Translations under genes and position numbers: made by a program
DNA from: Clostridia bacterium
Lineage (GTDB): Bacteria; Bacillota; Clostridia; Oscillospirales; CAG-272
Assembly: GCA_017550315.1 (NCBI GenBank)
Contig: JAFZPN010000130.1
Location: 1 to 55,025, forward strand
Direction of reading: 5' to 3'
DNA: 55,025 nucleotides
Shown here: in pieces, positions 41,700 to 48,681 of the stretch
Numbering within the stretch: position 1 is the first letter of the stretch
Layout: each line of letters starts with the position of its first letter
The notes under the pieces: model-generated
The model's input: only the letters and a program-made list of their open reading frames with translations
What the model was told of the DNA's origin: nothing
Databases searched by the model: none

Positions 41700-41745
41700 C
41701 AAGACCCGTATATTTGCCCGCTCCGGAGAGGCGGGCAGAGATTTT

Positions 41746-41763
41746 GATTAGCATTCGCAAACA
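41746..41763. promoter_or_regulatory. Degenerate DtxR-type operator at the -10 of the ABC promoter
   Basis: GATTAGCATTCGCAAACA: good left half, poor right half, directly abutting the -10 hexamer at 41763-41768. Confidence 0.45.
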
Positions 41764-41791
41764 TTATAGTTCCGGCATTCTTTCTTGTCAA
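41763..41791 (-). promoter_or_regulatory. Consensus promoter of the ABC pair
   Basis: Minus strand TTGACA (41791-41786), 17 nt, TATAAT (41768-41763). Divergent from the promoter at 41849-41877. Confidence 0.88.
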
Positions 41792-41848
41792 GGGGTTTTT
41801 CTGAATTTTTGAAATCTTTTTATTTTCGATTCTTTTCTCCAAAGGGGC

Positions 41849-41877
41849 TTGACGCGGCAGAAAGTCCATGCTATAAT
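41849..41877 (+). promoter_or_regulatory. Promoter of the regulator-containing operon
   Basis: TTGACG (41849-41854), 17 nt, TATAAT (41872-41877). Confidence 0.85.
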
Positions 41878-41879
41878 CA

Positions 41880-41957
41880 GATAAGCACGAACTAACTGCA
41901 AAGCGGGGAGCTGTCGTGAGGATCCCGTCTCCGAACAGCGGTTAGCGAACACAAAAC
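41880..41957. promoter_or_regulatory. Two degenerate DtxR-type sites in the leader
   Basis: GATAAGCACGAACTAACT (41880-41897) starts 3 nt after the -10 box; GGTTAGCGAACACAAAAC (41940-41957) is a left half-site. Both are weaker than the feo sites, consistent with autoregulation of the DtxR-family gene at the end of this operon. Confidence 0.45.
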
Positions 41958-41979
41958 ACAAACCGGACAGGAGAGCAAA

Positions 41980-42291
41980 ATGAGCGTTGTGATCGTCGGC
42001 GGGAACGAGTGTATGACCCGGCAGTACCGGGATCTGTGCGCCGAATACCGCTGCAGTGCGAAAATCTATCCGAAGATGAAGAGCGGTCTGAAGGATTTCG
42101 GAAATCCGGACCTTTTGATCCTCTTCACGGACACCGTTTCTCACAAAATGGTTTATTCCGTCATGAGCCAACTGAAAAGTCATACAACAGTGCGACGTAG
42201 CCATTCGAGCTCCATGTCGGCGCTGCGGAAGGTGCTTGAAGAACAGACGCTTGGACGAATCGGTTTGAATAAGGAAGTGACACGAACATGA
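41980..42291 (+). CDS. DUF2325 family protein
   Basis: 103-residue protein with the DUF2325 pattern: MSVVIVGGNECMTRQYRDLC at the N-terminus, NPDLLILFTDTVSHKMVYSV in the middle and HSSSMSALRKVLEEQTLG at the end. The fold looks like a small Rossmann-type domain; function unknown. AGGAG lies 6 nt before the ATG. First gene of the operon that ends with the DtxR-family regulator; ATGA overlap with the next gene. Confidence 0.78.
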   Translation: MSVVIVGGNECMTRQYRDLCAEYRCSAKIYPKMKSGLKDFGNPDLLILFTDTVSHKMVYSVMSQLKSHTTVRRSHSSSMSALRKVLEEQTLGRIGLNKEVTRT

Positions 42292-42926
42292 AATACGCCG
42301 GAATGCCCGCGGGGATGTGGATCCTGTTTCACCGATCCTTCCGGGAAAAGCTGGTCTCGGTTCTCGGCTGTGATCGGGAGACCGCCGCGCGGACGGAAAA
42401 GAGAGCGCTCCCCAAGTACAAAGAGATCCTTGCGGGACTGCCGGAATTCGAGAAGGGCGACCGCTTCAAAATGAACATCGTGAACTGCGCCATGCTCGCG
42501 GCGTTCTATCTGAACATGGAGGGGGGACCGTCCGTCGGGCAGATGACGGATTATTACGAAAAAGCCATGATGACGGGGGCAATGAAATGGTTCTGCCGCC
42601 GGATGGGAAAGAAGAAATACACCCCCGCCGATGTGGACGGGATGCGGAAAACGGCGGCACTCCGCGCAGCGGACCGGAATCCCTTTTCCTGGAACATGGA
42701 GTTTCTGCCGTATGGGGACGGCAGCGGCTACGAGGCGCGGTTCACAAAATGCGGCATCTGCACGCTGATGACCGAGCTCGGCATCCGGGAGATCGTTCCG
42801 GCGATGTGCCGTCTCGACTACGCTATGAGCGAAGCAGGCGGGGCGGACGATTTCGTGCGGCAGTACACGCTCGCGTCGGGCGGTCCGTATTGTGACTGCG
42901 GATATAAGAAGAAAGAGGGAGAATGA
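42288..42926 (+). CDS. L-2-amino-thiazoline-4-carboxylic acid hydrolase-like protein
   Basis: 212-residue protein with the conserved pattern of the ATC-hydrolase family: an N-terminal helical part, YYEKAMMTGAMKWFCRR, then FTKCGICTLMTELGIREIVP, AMCRLDYAMSEAG and TLASGGPYCDCGYKKK. Conserved Cys and Asp residues suggest a thiol-based hydrolase. The family name comes from the enzyme that opens the thiazoline ring to S-carbamoyl-cysteine; whether this member does so is unknown. A second family member lies at 48060-48668, also behind a DtxR-type operator. Confidence 0.75.
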   Translation: MKYAGMPAGMWILFHRSFREKLVSVLGCDRETAARTEKRALPKYKEILAGLPEFEKGDRFKMNIVNCAMLAAFYLNMEGGPSVGQMTDYYEKAMMTGAMKWFCRRMGKKKYTPADVDGMRKTAALRAADRNPFSWNMEFLPYGDGSGYEARFTKCGICTLMTELGIREIVPAMCRLDYAMSEAGGADDFVRQYTLASGGPYCDCGYKKKEGE

Positions 42927-42927
42927 C

Positions 42928-43179
42928 ATGATCAAGACCACGCTGACAATCGAAGGCATGATGTGTCCCATGTGCGAAGCGCACGTCGCGGATGCTATCC
43001 GTAAAGTGGTACCGAACGCCAAAAAGGTCAAAGCGTCCAGACACAAAAAAGAAGCGTCGTTCCTGACGGATGCGCCGGTCGACGCGGAAACCCTGAAAGC
43101 CGCGATCAGCAAGACAGGCTACGACTGCCTGAGCGCGGAATCCGTTCCGGTTGAAAAGAAGGGCTGGTTCGGGCGATGA
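42928..43179 (+). CDS. Heavy-metal-associated (HMA) domain protein, CopZ-like
   Basis: 83-residue metallochaperone-like protein. IEGMMCPMCEAHVADAIRKV carries the CxxC metal site (MCPMC), and KAAISKTGYDCLS is the family's C-terminal helix. Usually a copper carrier; in this operon its metal could be different. ATGA overlap with the methyltransferase gene that follows. AGAGGGAG precedes the ATG. No CopA-type ATPase is seen nearby. Confidence 0.88.
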   Translation: MIKTTLTIEGMMCPMCEAHVADAIRKVVPNAKKVKASRHKKEASFLTDAPVDAETLKAAISKTGYDCLSAESVPVEKKGWFGR

Positions 43180-44012
43180 AAATCCGCATCGAGAAAAACA
43201 CCGTACAGGAGACGCTCGTCATCCCGCTGTTCGGGCGGGTGGTGTGCTCGGAACGCTTCCCCGCGCTGTTCTCCGACCCGGAGGCAAAGCGCATCTGCGA
43301 CTCGCTGGACTATGACTTCGAGGCGAAGCGGAAGAAGATGGAATCCCCCGCCGGACTGTTCGGGGCTCTCGAAGTAGCGCAGCGGCAATACGACCTGCTT
43401 TGTGAAGTGAAGGCATATCTGAAAGATCACCTGAAGGCCGCCGTCGTCAATCTCGGCTGCGGGCTGGACGACACGTTTTCGAAGGCGGACAACGGTCTGT
43501 GTCACGGTTACAACCTCGATCTGCCGGACGTGATCGCGGTGCGGAACGAACTTTTGCCCGCACGAGAACGGGAGGAAAACGTCCCCTGCGATCTGAACGA
43601 CTTTTCGTGGATGGACCGGATAGACGCATCGGACGGCGCGGTCTTCTTCGCCGCGGGCGTGTTTTACTATTTCAGGACGGAAGAGGTCAAAAAGCTCTTT
43701 CAGGCCATGGCGGAACGCTTCCCCGGCGCGGTGCTCGCGTTCGATTCCAGCAACCGGCGCGGAGCGAAGATGATGCGGAAGACCTGGCTCAAAGAGGCAG
43801 GGATCACGGATGTGAACGCCTTTTTCTCACTGGAAGACCCGGATGAGATCCGAAGCTGGAGCGGGAATTTCGCTTCCGTCAGCTCCAAAAGCTACATGCG
43901 CGGCTACCGGGATATCTACAAGGATGTCGGACTTTTTCACAAGCTCATGATCCGCTTCTGCGACGGGCTTGTGAACATGCGGATCGTGAAGATCGAATTC
44001 GGGAGAGGATGA
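43176..44012 (+). CDS. Class I methyltransferase, leucine-carboxyl-methyltransferase (LCM/TcmP)-like
   Basis: 278 residues. The N-terminal TLVIPLFGRVVCSERFPALF and AVVNLGCGLDDTFSKADNGL with YNLDLPDVIAVRNELLP match the LCM/PPM1-like family (TcmP and relatives), which methylate carboxylates in small molecules and proteins. Also FFAAGVFYYFRTEEVKKLFQ and LAFDSSNRRGAKMM. It fits as a tailoring enzyme. Sits between the HMA protein and the regulator in the DtxR operon. Confidence 0.8.
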   Translation: MKIRIEKNTVQETLVIPLFGRVVCSERFPALFSDPEAKRICDSLDYDFEAKRKKMESPAGLFGALEVAQRQYDLLCEVKAYLKDHLKAAVVNLGCGLDDTFSKADNGLCHGYNLDLPDVIAVRNELLPAREREENVPCDLNDFSWMDRIDASDGAVFFAAGVFYYFRTEEVKKLFQAMAERFPGAVLAFDSSNRRGAKMMRKTWLKEAGITDVNAFFSLEDPDEIRSWSGNFASVSSKSYMRGYRDIYKDVGLFHKLMIRFCDGLVNMRIVKIEFGRG

Positions 44013-44013
44013 C

Positions 44014-44208
44014 ATGAGGGGAATCCACGCCGTTTTGGTGACGCTCGGACTGTCTGCGGTGATGATGGCGGGCTTGTTCCTGATGTTGTGGGGAGCAGTG
44101 GCATTCAGCCGAAGGAGGTTTCATCATGGCTTTGCGGGAATCTGGGGAAATGTACCTCGAAGCGATCTATATCCTGTCGCAGACAAAGGCTTTGGTCCGT
44201 TCCGTTGA
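44014..44208 (+). CDS. Possible small single-span membrane protein overlapping the regulator gene
   Basis: 64-residue frame with one hydrophobic span (about 5-30: AVLVTLGLSAVMMAGLFLML) and GGGAGAGG before the ATG. Its last third overlaps the DtxR-family gene by 83 nt in another frame, so only the N-terminal part can be informative. It starts 1 nt after the methyltransferase stop. Uncertain. Confidence 0.3.
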   Translation: MRGIHAVLVTLGLSAVMMAGLFLMLWGAVAFSRRRFHHGFAGIWGNVPRSDLYPVADKGFGPFR

Positions 44209-44500
44209 CGTAAGCGAATACCGGAATTACTCAAAGCCCAGCGTAAGCCGCGCCATCGGGCTTTTGAAAAAAGGCGGGTACGTCTTGATGGGACGGGACG
44301 GCGGCCTGACGCTGACGGAGGCCGGACAAGCCGTAGTAAAGAAAATCTTTGATCGGCACACGACGCTGACGAATTTCCTGACGCTGCTCGGTGTGGATGA
44401 AACCATTGCCGAGAATGATGCCTGTCGCATGGAACACTTCATCAGCGACGAATCCTTTTACGCCATGAAAAACCTTGCAATGAAGATGGAGCAGAAGTAG
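44126..44500 (+). CDS. DtxR-family metal-dependent transcriptional regulator
   Basis: 124 residues: ALRESGEMYLEAIYILSQ at the N-terminus is the classic DtxR/MntR/IdeR start, then a winged HTH (VDVSEYRNYSKPSVSRAIGL, LKKGGYVLMGRDGGLTLTEA) and the dimerisation/metal domain (IFDRHTTLTNFLTLLGVDE, NDACRMEHFISDESFYAM) with Cys, Glu and His positioned as in metal site residues. No SH3 domain. AAGGAGG lies 7 nt before the ATG. The operators here resemble the DtxR/IdeR box more than an MntR box, so iron is favoured, but Mn is possible. Probably autoregulated. Confidence 0.9.
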   Translation: MALRESGEMYLEAIYILSQTKALVRSVDVSEYRNYSKPSVSRAIGLLKKGGYVLMGRDGGLTLTEAGQAVVKKIFDRHTTLTNFLTLLGVDETIAENDACRMEHFISDESFYAMKNLAMKMEQK

Positions 44501-44543
44501 GTTCACGAGTTTGCTTTTACAACCCCGATATTTCAGTCAAAAG

Positions 44544-44584
44544 AATCCCCCGCCGTCCATGATGAGACAGCGGGGGATTTTGTA
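44544..44584. terminator. Bidirectional intrinsic terminator
   Basis: AATCCCCCGC (44544-44553) pairs with GCGGGGGATT (44570-44579), followed by TTGT on the plus strand and TTCTTTTG on the minus strand. Lies between convergent units (regulator operon and feo operon). Confidence 0.85.
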
Positions 44585-44625
44585 TGAGTTCAAACCGCGC
44601 GGGAGGGCTTGCTTTATACTAATCC

Positions 44626-44708
44626 CATGCTGAAACCTTACATGGTTTCAGCATGAGCCGGAAACGGTTTCAGCGTTTCCGGTCAATCTAAATCATTGAT
44701 TTAGATTG
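44626..44708. repeat. Three consecutive perfect inverted repeats
   Basis: IR1: 12-bp arms CATGCTGAAACC / GGTTTCAGCATG (44626-44655, 6-nt loop). IR2: 9-bp arms CCGGAAACG / CGTTTCCGG (44658-44682, 7-nt loop). IR3: 12-bp arms CAATCTAAATCA / TGATTTAGATTG (44684-44708, 1-nt centre). GGTTTCAGC occurs both in the IR1 arm and across the IR2 loop. IR3 covers the last codons and stop of the FeoB-associated gene. No T-run, so more than a simple terminator. Confidence 0.8.
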
Positions 44709-44939
44709 GGATTTGTATTGTCTGCCGGTATTCGCTTTCGCCGCGCGTGCGGTGCGGATGGCTTCGGCGTGAGCGGCTCTGCAGTGCGCGCAGTTGCCCG
44801 AGCAGCCGGAGCAGCCGCCGCATGTGACGGATTTTCCTTTCCGTTTGTCCCGGATCATGCCGACGATCACCAGCGCGACCAGAGCCGAGACGATCAACAG
44901 AACGAGAACTGTTGCGAGGTTTTCGGTGAGCCACAGCAT
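44688..44939 (-). CDS. FeoB-associated Cys-rich membrane protein
   Basis: 83 residues: one N-terminal span (about 5-28), a basic stretch (RDKRKGK), and the Cys cluster CGGCSGCSGNCAHC typical of the FeoB-associated family. Follows feoB by 33 nt on the same strand. The C-terminal tail QSKSMI and the stop are encoded within a perfect palindrome. Role in ferrous iron uptake is suspected for the family but not defined. Confidence 0.88.
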   Translation of the reverse strand: MLWLTENLATVLVLLIVSALVALVIVGMIRDKRKGKSVTCGGCSGCSGNCAHCRAAHAEAIRTARAAKANTGRQYKSQSKSMI

Positions 44940-44972
44940 GGCGGCTGCCTCCTTTCTTTCCGATGACGGACG

Positions 44973-47270
44973 TTATTTCGTGACCTTCACGTCTTTCGTA
45001 AATTCAGTCGATTCCTTGTAGGACTTGAACAGCTGGAAGCAGATCGCTGCGAGCAGAAGCAGTCCTATAATCAGACCGACAATATTCACGCCGCCCGCAA
45101 AGACCTTGCCGATCTGGAAGACGATGAGCGAGATCACATAGGCGAAGACGCACATATAGCCGATGGCGAACGCCGTCCACTTCGGGCTGTTCATTTCCCG
45201 CTTGATCGCGCCCATCGCGGCGAAGCAGGGAGCGCACAGCAGGTTGAAGAGCATGAACGCGAACGCGGCGAGCCTGCCGTGGCCGTCGGACGTGCGCTCA
45301 AAATCCGCGGCGACGCTTTCCCAGATCTGGTCGCCGTTTTCTTCCAGTTCTTCCTCGCCGTCCTGATCGTCGTAATTATACAGGACGCCGAAGGTGCCGA
45401 CGACGTTCTCCTTCGCGATGAGTCCGGTCACGGTCGCGACGGTCGGTTTCCACGAGCCGAAGCCCTGCGGCTTGAAGATCACGGACACCGGCTGCGCGAA
45501 CCGGGCGAGCAGAGAATCGTCGGAAGGATTGACCTCGTCGGGCTCAATACCCATGCGGTCGGCGACCTCCGCCTTGTAACTTTCGGTGACGAGGCTCTCG
45601 TCCTCATAGAGTTCCTCGACCATGCCGAATCTGCCGTTGACCGTTCCGAAGCCCTGAAGGAACCAGAGAACGATGGTGGAGAGCAGGATCACGGTGCCCG
45701 CCTTCTTGATAAAGGACCAGCCGCGCTCCCACATGGCGCGGAGGACGTTGACGACGGTCGGGGCGTGGTAGGCGGGCAGTTCCATGACGAAGGGGGCCGG
45801 GTCACCCGCGAAAAGTTTCGTCTTTTTCAGCATGATGCCGGAGATGACGATCGCCGCGACGCCGATGAAATAAGCCGAGGTCGCGATGAGGGAGGACCCG
45901 CCGAAGAGCGCGCCCGCGATCAGGCCGATGATGGGCATTTTCGCGCCGCAGGGCATGAAGCAGGTCGTCGTGATCGTCATGCGACGGTCGCGTTCGTTTT
46001 CGATGGTGCGGGACGCCATGACGCCGGGGATGCCGCAGCCCGTTCCGACGAGCATCGGGATGAAGGACTTGCCGGACAGCCCGAAGCGGCGGAAGATGCG
46101 GTCCATGATGAACGCAATGCGGGCCATGTATCCGCAGTCTTCAAGGATCGCGAGCAGCAGAAAGAGCACCAGCATCTGCGGCACAAAGCCGAGGACCGCA
46201 CCGACGCCGGAGACGATGCCGTCCGCGACAAGGCCGACGAGCCACGGAGCGACGCCCCAGCCCTCGAGCAGGGAACGCGATCCTTCCACCATCCATTCGC
46301 CGCTGAACACGTCGTTCGTCCAGTCGGTGAGGGTCGTACCGATGGCAATGCCGCCGTCCGGGATCGATTTGCCCATGGCGAGCGCATAGATGAGGAACAT
46401 CACAACGGCGAAAATGGGCAGCGCGAGCCAGCGATTGGTAACGATCCGGTCGATCTTGTCGGAAACCGTCGATCCCCCGACGTTTTTCTTCTTATAGCAC
46501 GCTTTGATGATGTCCGCGATGGCGAGATACCGCTCGTTCGTGATGATCGCCTCGGCGTCGTCGTCCATCTCCTTTTCCACCGCAGCGATGTCCGTCTCGA
46601 TGTGCTTCATTGTCGCCTCGGAGAGGTTCAGCGCCTCGATGGCCTTGGAGTCCCGCTCGAACAGCTTGACGGCGTACCACCGCTGCCGCTCCTCCGGCAG
46701 ATCGTGGAGCGCGGCCTCCTCGATGTGCGCGAGGGCGTGCTCGACCGGGCCGGAAAACTTGTGGGTCGGGACGGTCTTTCCGGTCTTAGCCGCTTCGACT
46801 GCCGCCTTCGCCGCCTCGTCGATGCCCGTACCTTTCAGCGCCGAGATCGGCACGACCGGACACCCGATCTGACGGGAGAGCTCCGTCATGTTGATCTTGT
46901 CACCGTTCTTTGTCACGACGTCCATCATATTGATCGCGCAGACGACCGGGATGCCGAGCTCCGTGAGCTGGGTCGTGAGATAGAGGTTCCGCTCGAGGTT
47001 CGAGCCGTCGATGATGTTGAGGATCGCGTCCGGTTTCTCGCCGATCAGATAGTTCCGCGCGACGACCTCTTCGAGGGTGTAGGGGGACAGGGAGTAAATG
47101 CCCGGCAGGTCGGTGACGGTCACGCCGTCGTATTTTTTGAGCTTGCCTTCCTTCTTTTCCACCGTGACGCCCGGCCAGTTCCCTACGAACTGGTTCGAGC
47201 CGGTGAGGGCGTTGAACAGGGTCGTTTTGCCGCTGTTCGGGTTGCCCGCAAGCGCGATGCGGATGTTCAT
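44973..47270 (-). CDS. feoB: Ferrous iron transport protein B (FeoB)
   Basis: 765-residue Fe(II) transporter. N-terminal GTPase with G1 AGNPNSGKTTLFNAL, G3 TDLPGIYSLSPYTLEE, G4 region INMMD and G5 SALKGTG; then a helical spacer and a membrane part with two Gate domains (MLVGTGCGIPGVMASRTIEN and CFMPCGAKMPIIG, with the conserved Cys). Full length. The start has AAAGGG upstream. Preceded by feoA (with a DtxR-type site between them) and followed by the FeoB-associated protein. Confidence 0.97.
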   Translation of the reverse strand: MNIRIALAGNPNSGKTTLFNALTGSNQFVGNWPGVTVEKKEGKLKKYDGVTVTDLPGIYSLSPYTLEEVVARNYLIGEKPDAILNIIDGSNLERNLYLTTQLTELGIPVVCAINMMDVVTKNGDKINMTELSRQIGCPVVPISALKGTGIDEAAKAAVEAAKTGKTVPTHKFSGPVEHALAHIEEAALHDLPEERQRWYAVKLFERDSKAIEALNLSEATMKHIETDIAAVEKEMDDDAEAIITNERYLAIADIIKACYKKKNVGGSTVSDKIDRIVTNRWLALPIFAVVMFLIYALAMGKSIPDGGIAIGTTLTDWTNDVFSGEWMVEGSRSLLEGWGVAPWLVGLVADGIVSGVGAVLGFVPQMLVLFLLLAILEDCGYMARIAFIMDRIFRRFGLSGKSFIPMLVGTGCGIPGVMASRTIENERDRRMTITTTCFMPCGAKMPIIGLIAGALFGGSSLIATSAYFIGVAAIVISGIMLKKTKLFAGDPAPFVMELPAYHAPTVVNVLRAMWERGWSFIKKAGTVILLSTIVLWFLQGFGTVNGRFGMVEELYEDESLVTESYKAEVADRMGIEPDEVNPSDDSLLARFAQPVSVIFKPQGFGSWKPTVATVTGLIAKENVVGTFGVLYNYDDQDGEEELEENGDQIWESVAADFERTSDGHGRLAAFAFMLFNLLCAPCFAAMGAIKREMNSPKWTAFAIGYMCVFAYVISLIVFQIGKVFAGGVNIVGLIIGLLLLAAICFQLFKSYKESTEFTKDVKVTK

Positions 47271-47290
47271 GATGAAATCCCTTTCTGTTT

Positions 47291-47308
47291 GATTAGATAT
47301 AGCTAACC
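47291..47308. promoter_or_regulatory. DtxR-type operator between feoA and feoB
   Basis: GATTAGATATAGCTAACC, a near-perfect match to the regulon motif, 20 nt before the feoB ATG. No good promoter is visible beside it, so it may act as a roadblock or mark a weak internal promoter. Confidence 0.65.
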
Positions 47309-47338
47309 CATAGATAAAAGAAAATGAATAGACCGGGC

Positions 47339-47569
47339 TTACTTGACGGTTTCCACTTCGATCATGTCCGCGTCCGCCTTGCGGATGGACAGCTCGTAGC
47401 CGCGGACGGTGACTTCGACGGGATCCCCGAGGGGCGCGACCTTGCGGACATAGACCGTGACGCCTTTCGTGATGCCCATATCCATGATCCGGCGTTTAAC
47501 CGCGCCTTCTCCGTGCAGCTTGACGACGCGCACGGTCGATCCGATGGGGGTTTGTCTGAGTGTGTTCAT
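47339..47569 (-). CDS. feoA: Ferrous iron transport protein A (FeoA), second copy
   Basis: 76-residue SH3-like accessory protein of FeoB: LRQTPIGSTVRVVKLHGEG, RRIMDMGITKGVTVYVRKVA and LGDPVEVTVRGYELSIRKAD follow the FeoA pattern. Lies between the other feoA and feoB; AAGGAGG (47581-47575) precedes the ATG. Contains the full core domain, closer to canonical FeoA than the first copy. Confidence 0.92.
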   Translation of the reverse strand: MNTLRQTPIGSTVRVVKLHGEGAVKRRIMDMGITKGVTVYVRKVAPLGDPVEVTVRGYELSIRKADADMIEVETVK

Positions 47570-47620
47570 GCGGATCCTCCTTTTGTGTATTTCAAATAGT
47601 TCTGAAAATTATGTGTGTAT

Positions 47621-47836
47621 TCAGTCCACGAAAACCTTCTGAGCCAGGATTCTGTCGATCCCGACGCGGCTTTCCTTCACGTTGACGATGAGATTCCCGG
47701 CAAGTTCGGAAACAACGATCACCTCTCCTCCCGCGACAAATCCGAGGTTTTCGAGGTGCTTCTTGATCTCCGGCGTTCCGCTGATCCTACGGATGGTGTG
47801 CGGCTTGCCGTCGATCGCAAGCAGAAGCGGCATCAT
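47621..47836 (-). CDS. feoA: FeoA domain protein, first copy
   Basis: 71-residue FeoA-type SH3-like protein: HTIRRISGTPEIKKHLENLG, FVAGGEVIVVSELAGNLIVN and VKESRVGIDRILAQKV. First gene of the feo operon. AAAGGAGG lies 7 nt before the ATG. Paired small FeoA proteins are common in Clostridia. The leader carries two DtxR-type sites. Confidence 0.9.
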   Translation of the reverse strand: MMPLLLAIDGKPHTIRRISGTPEIKKHLENLGFVAGGEVIVVSELAGNLIVNVKESRVGIDRILAQKVFVD

Positions 47837-47855
47837 GACGGTCCTCCTTTCGGGA

Positions 47856-47873
47856 AATTAGTATAACCTAACC
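47856..47873. promoter_or_regulatory. DtxR-type operator in the feo leader
   Basis: AATTAGTATAACCTAACC, second site of the feo leader, 20 nt before the ATG and just ahead of the ribosome site. Confidence 0.6.
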
Positions 47874-47889
47874 GCACCGCAAAATCATT

Positions 47890-47907
47890 GATTAGCTCGC
47901 GCTAATC
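47890..47907. promoter_or_regulatory. DtxR-type operator at the feo transcription start
   Basis: GATTAGCTCGCGCTAATC, the most symmetrical site in the window: 7-nt arms GATTAGC/GCTAATC around TCGC. It begins 9 nt after the -10 box and covers the start site. Confidence 0.75.
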
Positions 47908-47916
47908 ATCGGCTAT

Positions 47917-47945
47917 ATTATATCCCCCTTGCTGGAGTTTGTCAA
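47917..47945 (-). promoter_or_regulatory. Consensus promoter of the feo operon
   Basis: Minus strand TTGACA (47945-47940), 17 nt, TATAAT (47922-47917), with the palindromic operator directly downstream. Confidence 0.92.
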
Positions 47946-48059
47946 GGGGGATTTTGAAATTTCTTCAAAAAACGCTTCCATCCACCATTTCGGCTTTGTC
48001 GCCACCGGCGCCTGTTGCTTTTTCTCCAGCCTCATGACTCCCGACCGACTCCGAGCACA

Positions 48060-48668
48060 TCACAGCTTTCTCAGAGTAAAATCACATCGGTTCGCGCCCG
48101 TGCCGAGCGTTCCGGCTCTTTTGAATTCGAGGCCCGGCAGATTCCCGTACACACGGTCATCATTGGCGCAGTAGATCTTTGTCAGTTCGGGGCAGCCGAG
48201 TTCGGTGAAATACCGGACGTACGGACAGGAGACGATATCCATCCGGTATTCGTTTTTCTTCTTCGGGTAAAAGACGTTTCCGAAGCCGCAGTCCGGGCCG
48301 AATTTCTTTTTTGTCATAGGATCCCAAATCTTGATAAAGAGGCTTTTCATCCCCGGCAGCTTCAAGAATCCCGCAAGCGCTCTGCCCGCTTTTTCCGTGT
48401 ACGTCACCGCCGCGTTTTCGATCACGTAGTACGCGCTGTCCCGGTAATCGCTCGAGAGGAGCGTCAGATAGACCGCGGCGGTGGGGAAAATGAAGTTGTC
48501 CGTATGCGCGTGCTCGCCTGCCGGAATGGACTGATGCTGTTTGATGATTTCATTGAGTTTTTTCTCCGCTTTCTGCCAGAGGGCGTCGCTGACCTCTTTT
48601 GGAAACTGCCTGTCCATTTCCTCCTTGATGAACTGTTTCTTTTTCAGGATCTGTTTTGCGGTTTTCAT
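48060..48668 (-). CDS. L-2-amino-thiazoline-4-carboxylic acid hydrolase-like protein
   Basis: 202 residues, second member of the ATC-hydrolase-like family in the window. The C-terminal half has SCPYVRYFTELGCPELTKIY, CANDDRVYGNLPGLEFKRAG and GTGANRCDFTLRKL, matching in order the Cys/Asp pattern of the protein at 42288-42926. The N-terminal half is helical and charged. The ATG at 48668 has GAGGG about 8 nt upstream; earlier in-frame codons belong to the reductase gene in another frame. Last gene of the six-gene operon starting near 52 kb. Confidence 0.72.
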   Translation of the reverse strand: MKTAKQILKKKQFIKEEMDRQFPKEVSDALWQKAEKKLNEIIKQHQSIPAGEHAHTDNFIFPTAAVYLTLLSSDYRDSAYYVIENAAVTYTEKAGRALAGFLKLPGMKSLFIKIWDPMTKKKFGPDCGFGNVFYPKKKNEYRMDIVSCPYVRYFTELGCPELTKIYCANDDRVYGNLPGLEFKRAGTLGTGANRCDFTLRKL

Positions 48669-48681
48669 AAACTTACCCTCT

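Noticed and set aside
44608-44625. GCTTGCTTTATACTAATC as a further DtxR-type site
   Set aside because: Only the right half matches and it lies between convergent gene ends, away from any promoter.
45279-47306. 675-residue plus-strand ORF opposite feoB
   Set aside because: Antisense shadow of feoB with His/Asp/Arg-rich composition; no motifs or ribosome site.
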